Of a stretch of DNA of 64,000 nucleotides, positions 63,843 to 64,000 are shown piece after piece. The notes below the pieces were generated by a model. That model saw nothing but the letters and a program-made list of their open reading frames with translations, was not told the DNA's origin and did not search any database. Position 1 is the stretch's first letter, and each line of letters starts with the position of its first letter. The translations under genes were made by a program, and so were the position numbers. Source of the stretch: Gammaproteobacteria bacterium (lineage in GTDB: Bacteria > Pseudomonadota > Gammaproteobacteria > Nevskiales > Nevskiaceae); NCBI GenBank assembly GCA_022599775.1, contig JAHZLQ010000042.1:62001-126000 (forward strand), read 5' to 3'.

Positions 63843-64000
63843 GCGGGGCCCGGTCGTGGCTGCGCCGGCGCTGGCTGGAGCCGGTGCTGAATCAGTTGCG
63901 GCAGGGCATGTCACCCGAAAAGATCGCCTTGACGATCGCCCTGGGCCTGAGCCTGTCGGTGTTTCCGATACTCGGCAGCACCACGCTGCTGTGTCTGCTC
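63839..64000 (+). CDS. DUF2062-like membrane protein (3' truncated by window edge)
   Basis: GTG 63839 overlaps the preceding stop as GTGA. The 54 codons available begin VSGARSWLRRRWLEPVLNQL. Then MSPEKIALTIALGLSLSVFP, then ILGSTTLLCLL, typical of DUF2062 proteins, which are small inner-membrane proteins of unknown role. The rest lies beyond the window. It belongs to the lipid-modification operon. Confidence 0.72.
   Translation, partial: MSGARSWLRRRWLEPVLNQLRQGMSPEKIALTIALGLSLSVFPILGSTTLLCLL

Overview
The window looks like chromosome of a high-G+C gammaproteobacterium. The evidence is gene order: the block mutS, pncC/cinA, recA, recX, alaS, lysC, csrA, tRNA-Ser(GCU) and the block coaBC, dut, argB with pyrE, radC, rpmB and rpmG nearby are classic gammaproteobacterial neighbourhoods. 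The base composition, the HTTM-DCC protein, AidB, MtnBDC and the CFA/DUF1365 cluster would fit a Nevskiales or Xanthomonadales-like lineage, but that placement is inference only.

Layout. 1-900: VapBC toxin-antitoxin pair with a palindromic operator. 905-7600: a 5-oxoprolinase gene whose last ~36 codons are separated from the body by a ~3 kb A+T-rich insert. The insert carries five tightly packed genes: a SAM methyltransferase that reads in frame from the oxoprolinase, a KAS III-like condensing enzyme, a two-helix membrane protein, a PLD-like protein and a HIT protein. This cassette is the best candidate for an undescribed system. 7617-20964: conserved core (mutS, a YqjH/YqjI-like ferric reductase and PadR regulator pair, pncC, thpR, a secreted PHB-depolymerase-like esterase, recA-recX, an esterase, alaS, lysC, csrA, tRNA-Ser). 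20976-22900: accessory scar beside the tRNA with a 17-bp direct repeat, a HigBA-type module, a relaxase remnant, and a second module whose toxin is broken while its antitoxin is intact. 23257-29831: a second secreted esterase, a lipoprotein M28 peptidase coupled to an S9 peptidase, and a divergent POT peptide transporter, which together suggest peptide scavenging. 29911-39866: aidB, a ClpP-type peptidase, a GDP-mannose hydrolase, an EnvZ/OmpR-type two-component pair, TatD, an HTTM-DCC fusion, a Gly-rich secreted protein, an SH3/coiled-coil membrane protein and a hydrolase. 39867-41470: REP-like palindromes interrupted by an IS110-family element. 41633-55964: core metabolism and envelope (ampG-xthA, pyrE, argB, dut, coaBC, radC, rpmBG, mgtE, methionine salvage mtnBDC, a LAS peptidase with murI and cysQ, and a yrfG-like nucleotidase). 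56259-60098: an FtsX-type ABC exporter pair facing tesA. 60154-64000: a lipid-modification operon of FAD oxidoreductase, DUF1365, CFA synthase, a small membrane protein and a DUF2062 protein cut by the window edge.

The genes are dense and often overlap by ATGA or GTGA. No rRNA, CRISPR array or intact prophage was seen. All coordinates, motifs and repeats come from reading the sequence. Family names rest on recognised motifs and have not been checked by database search.
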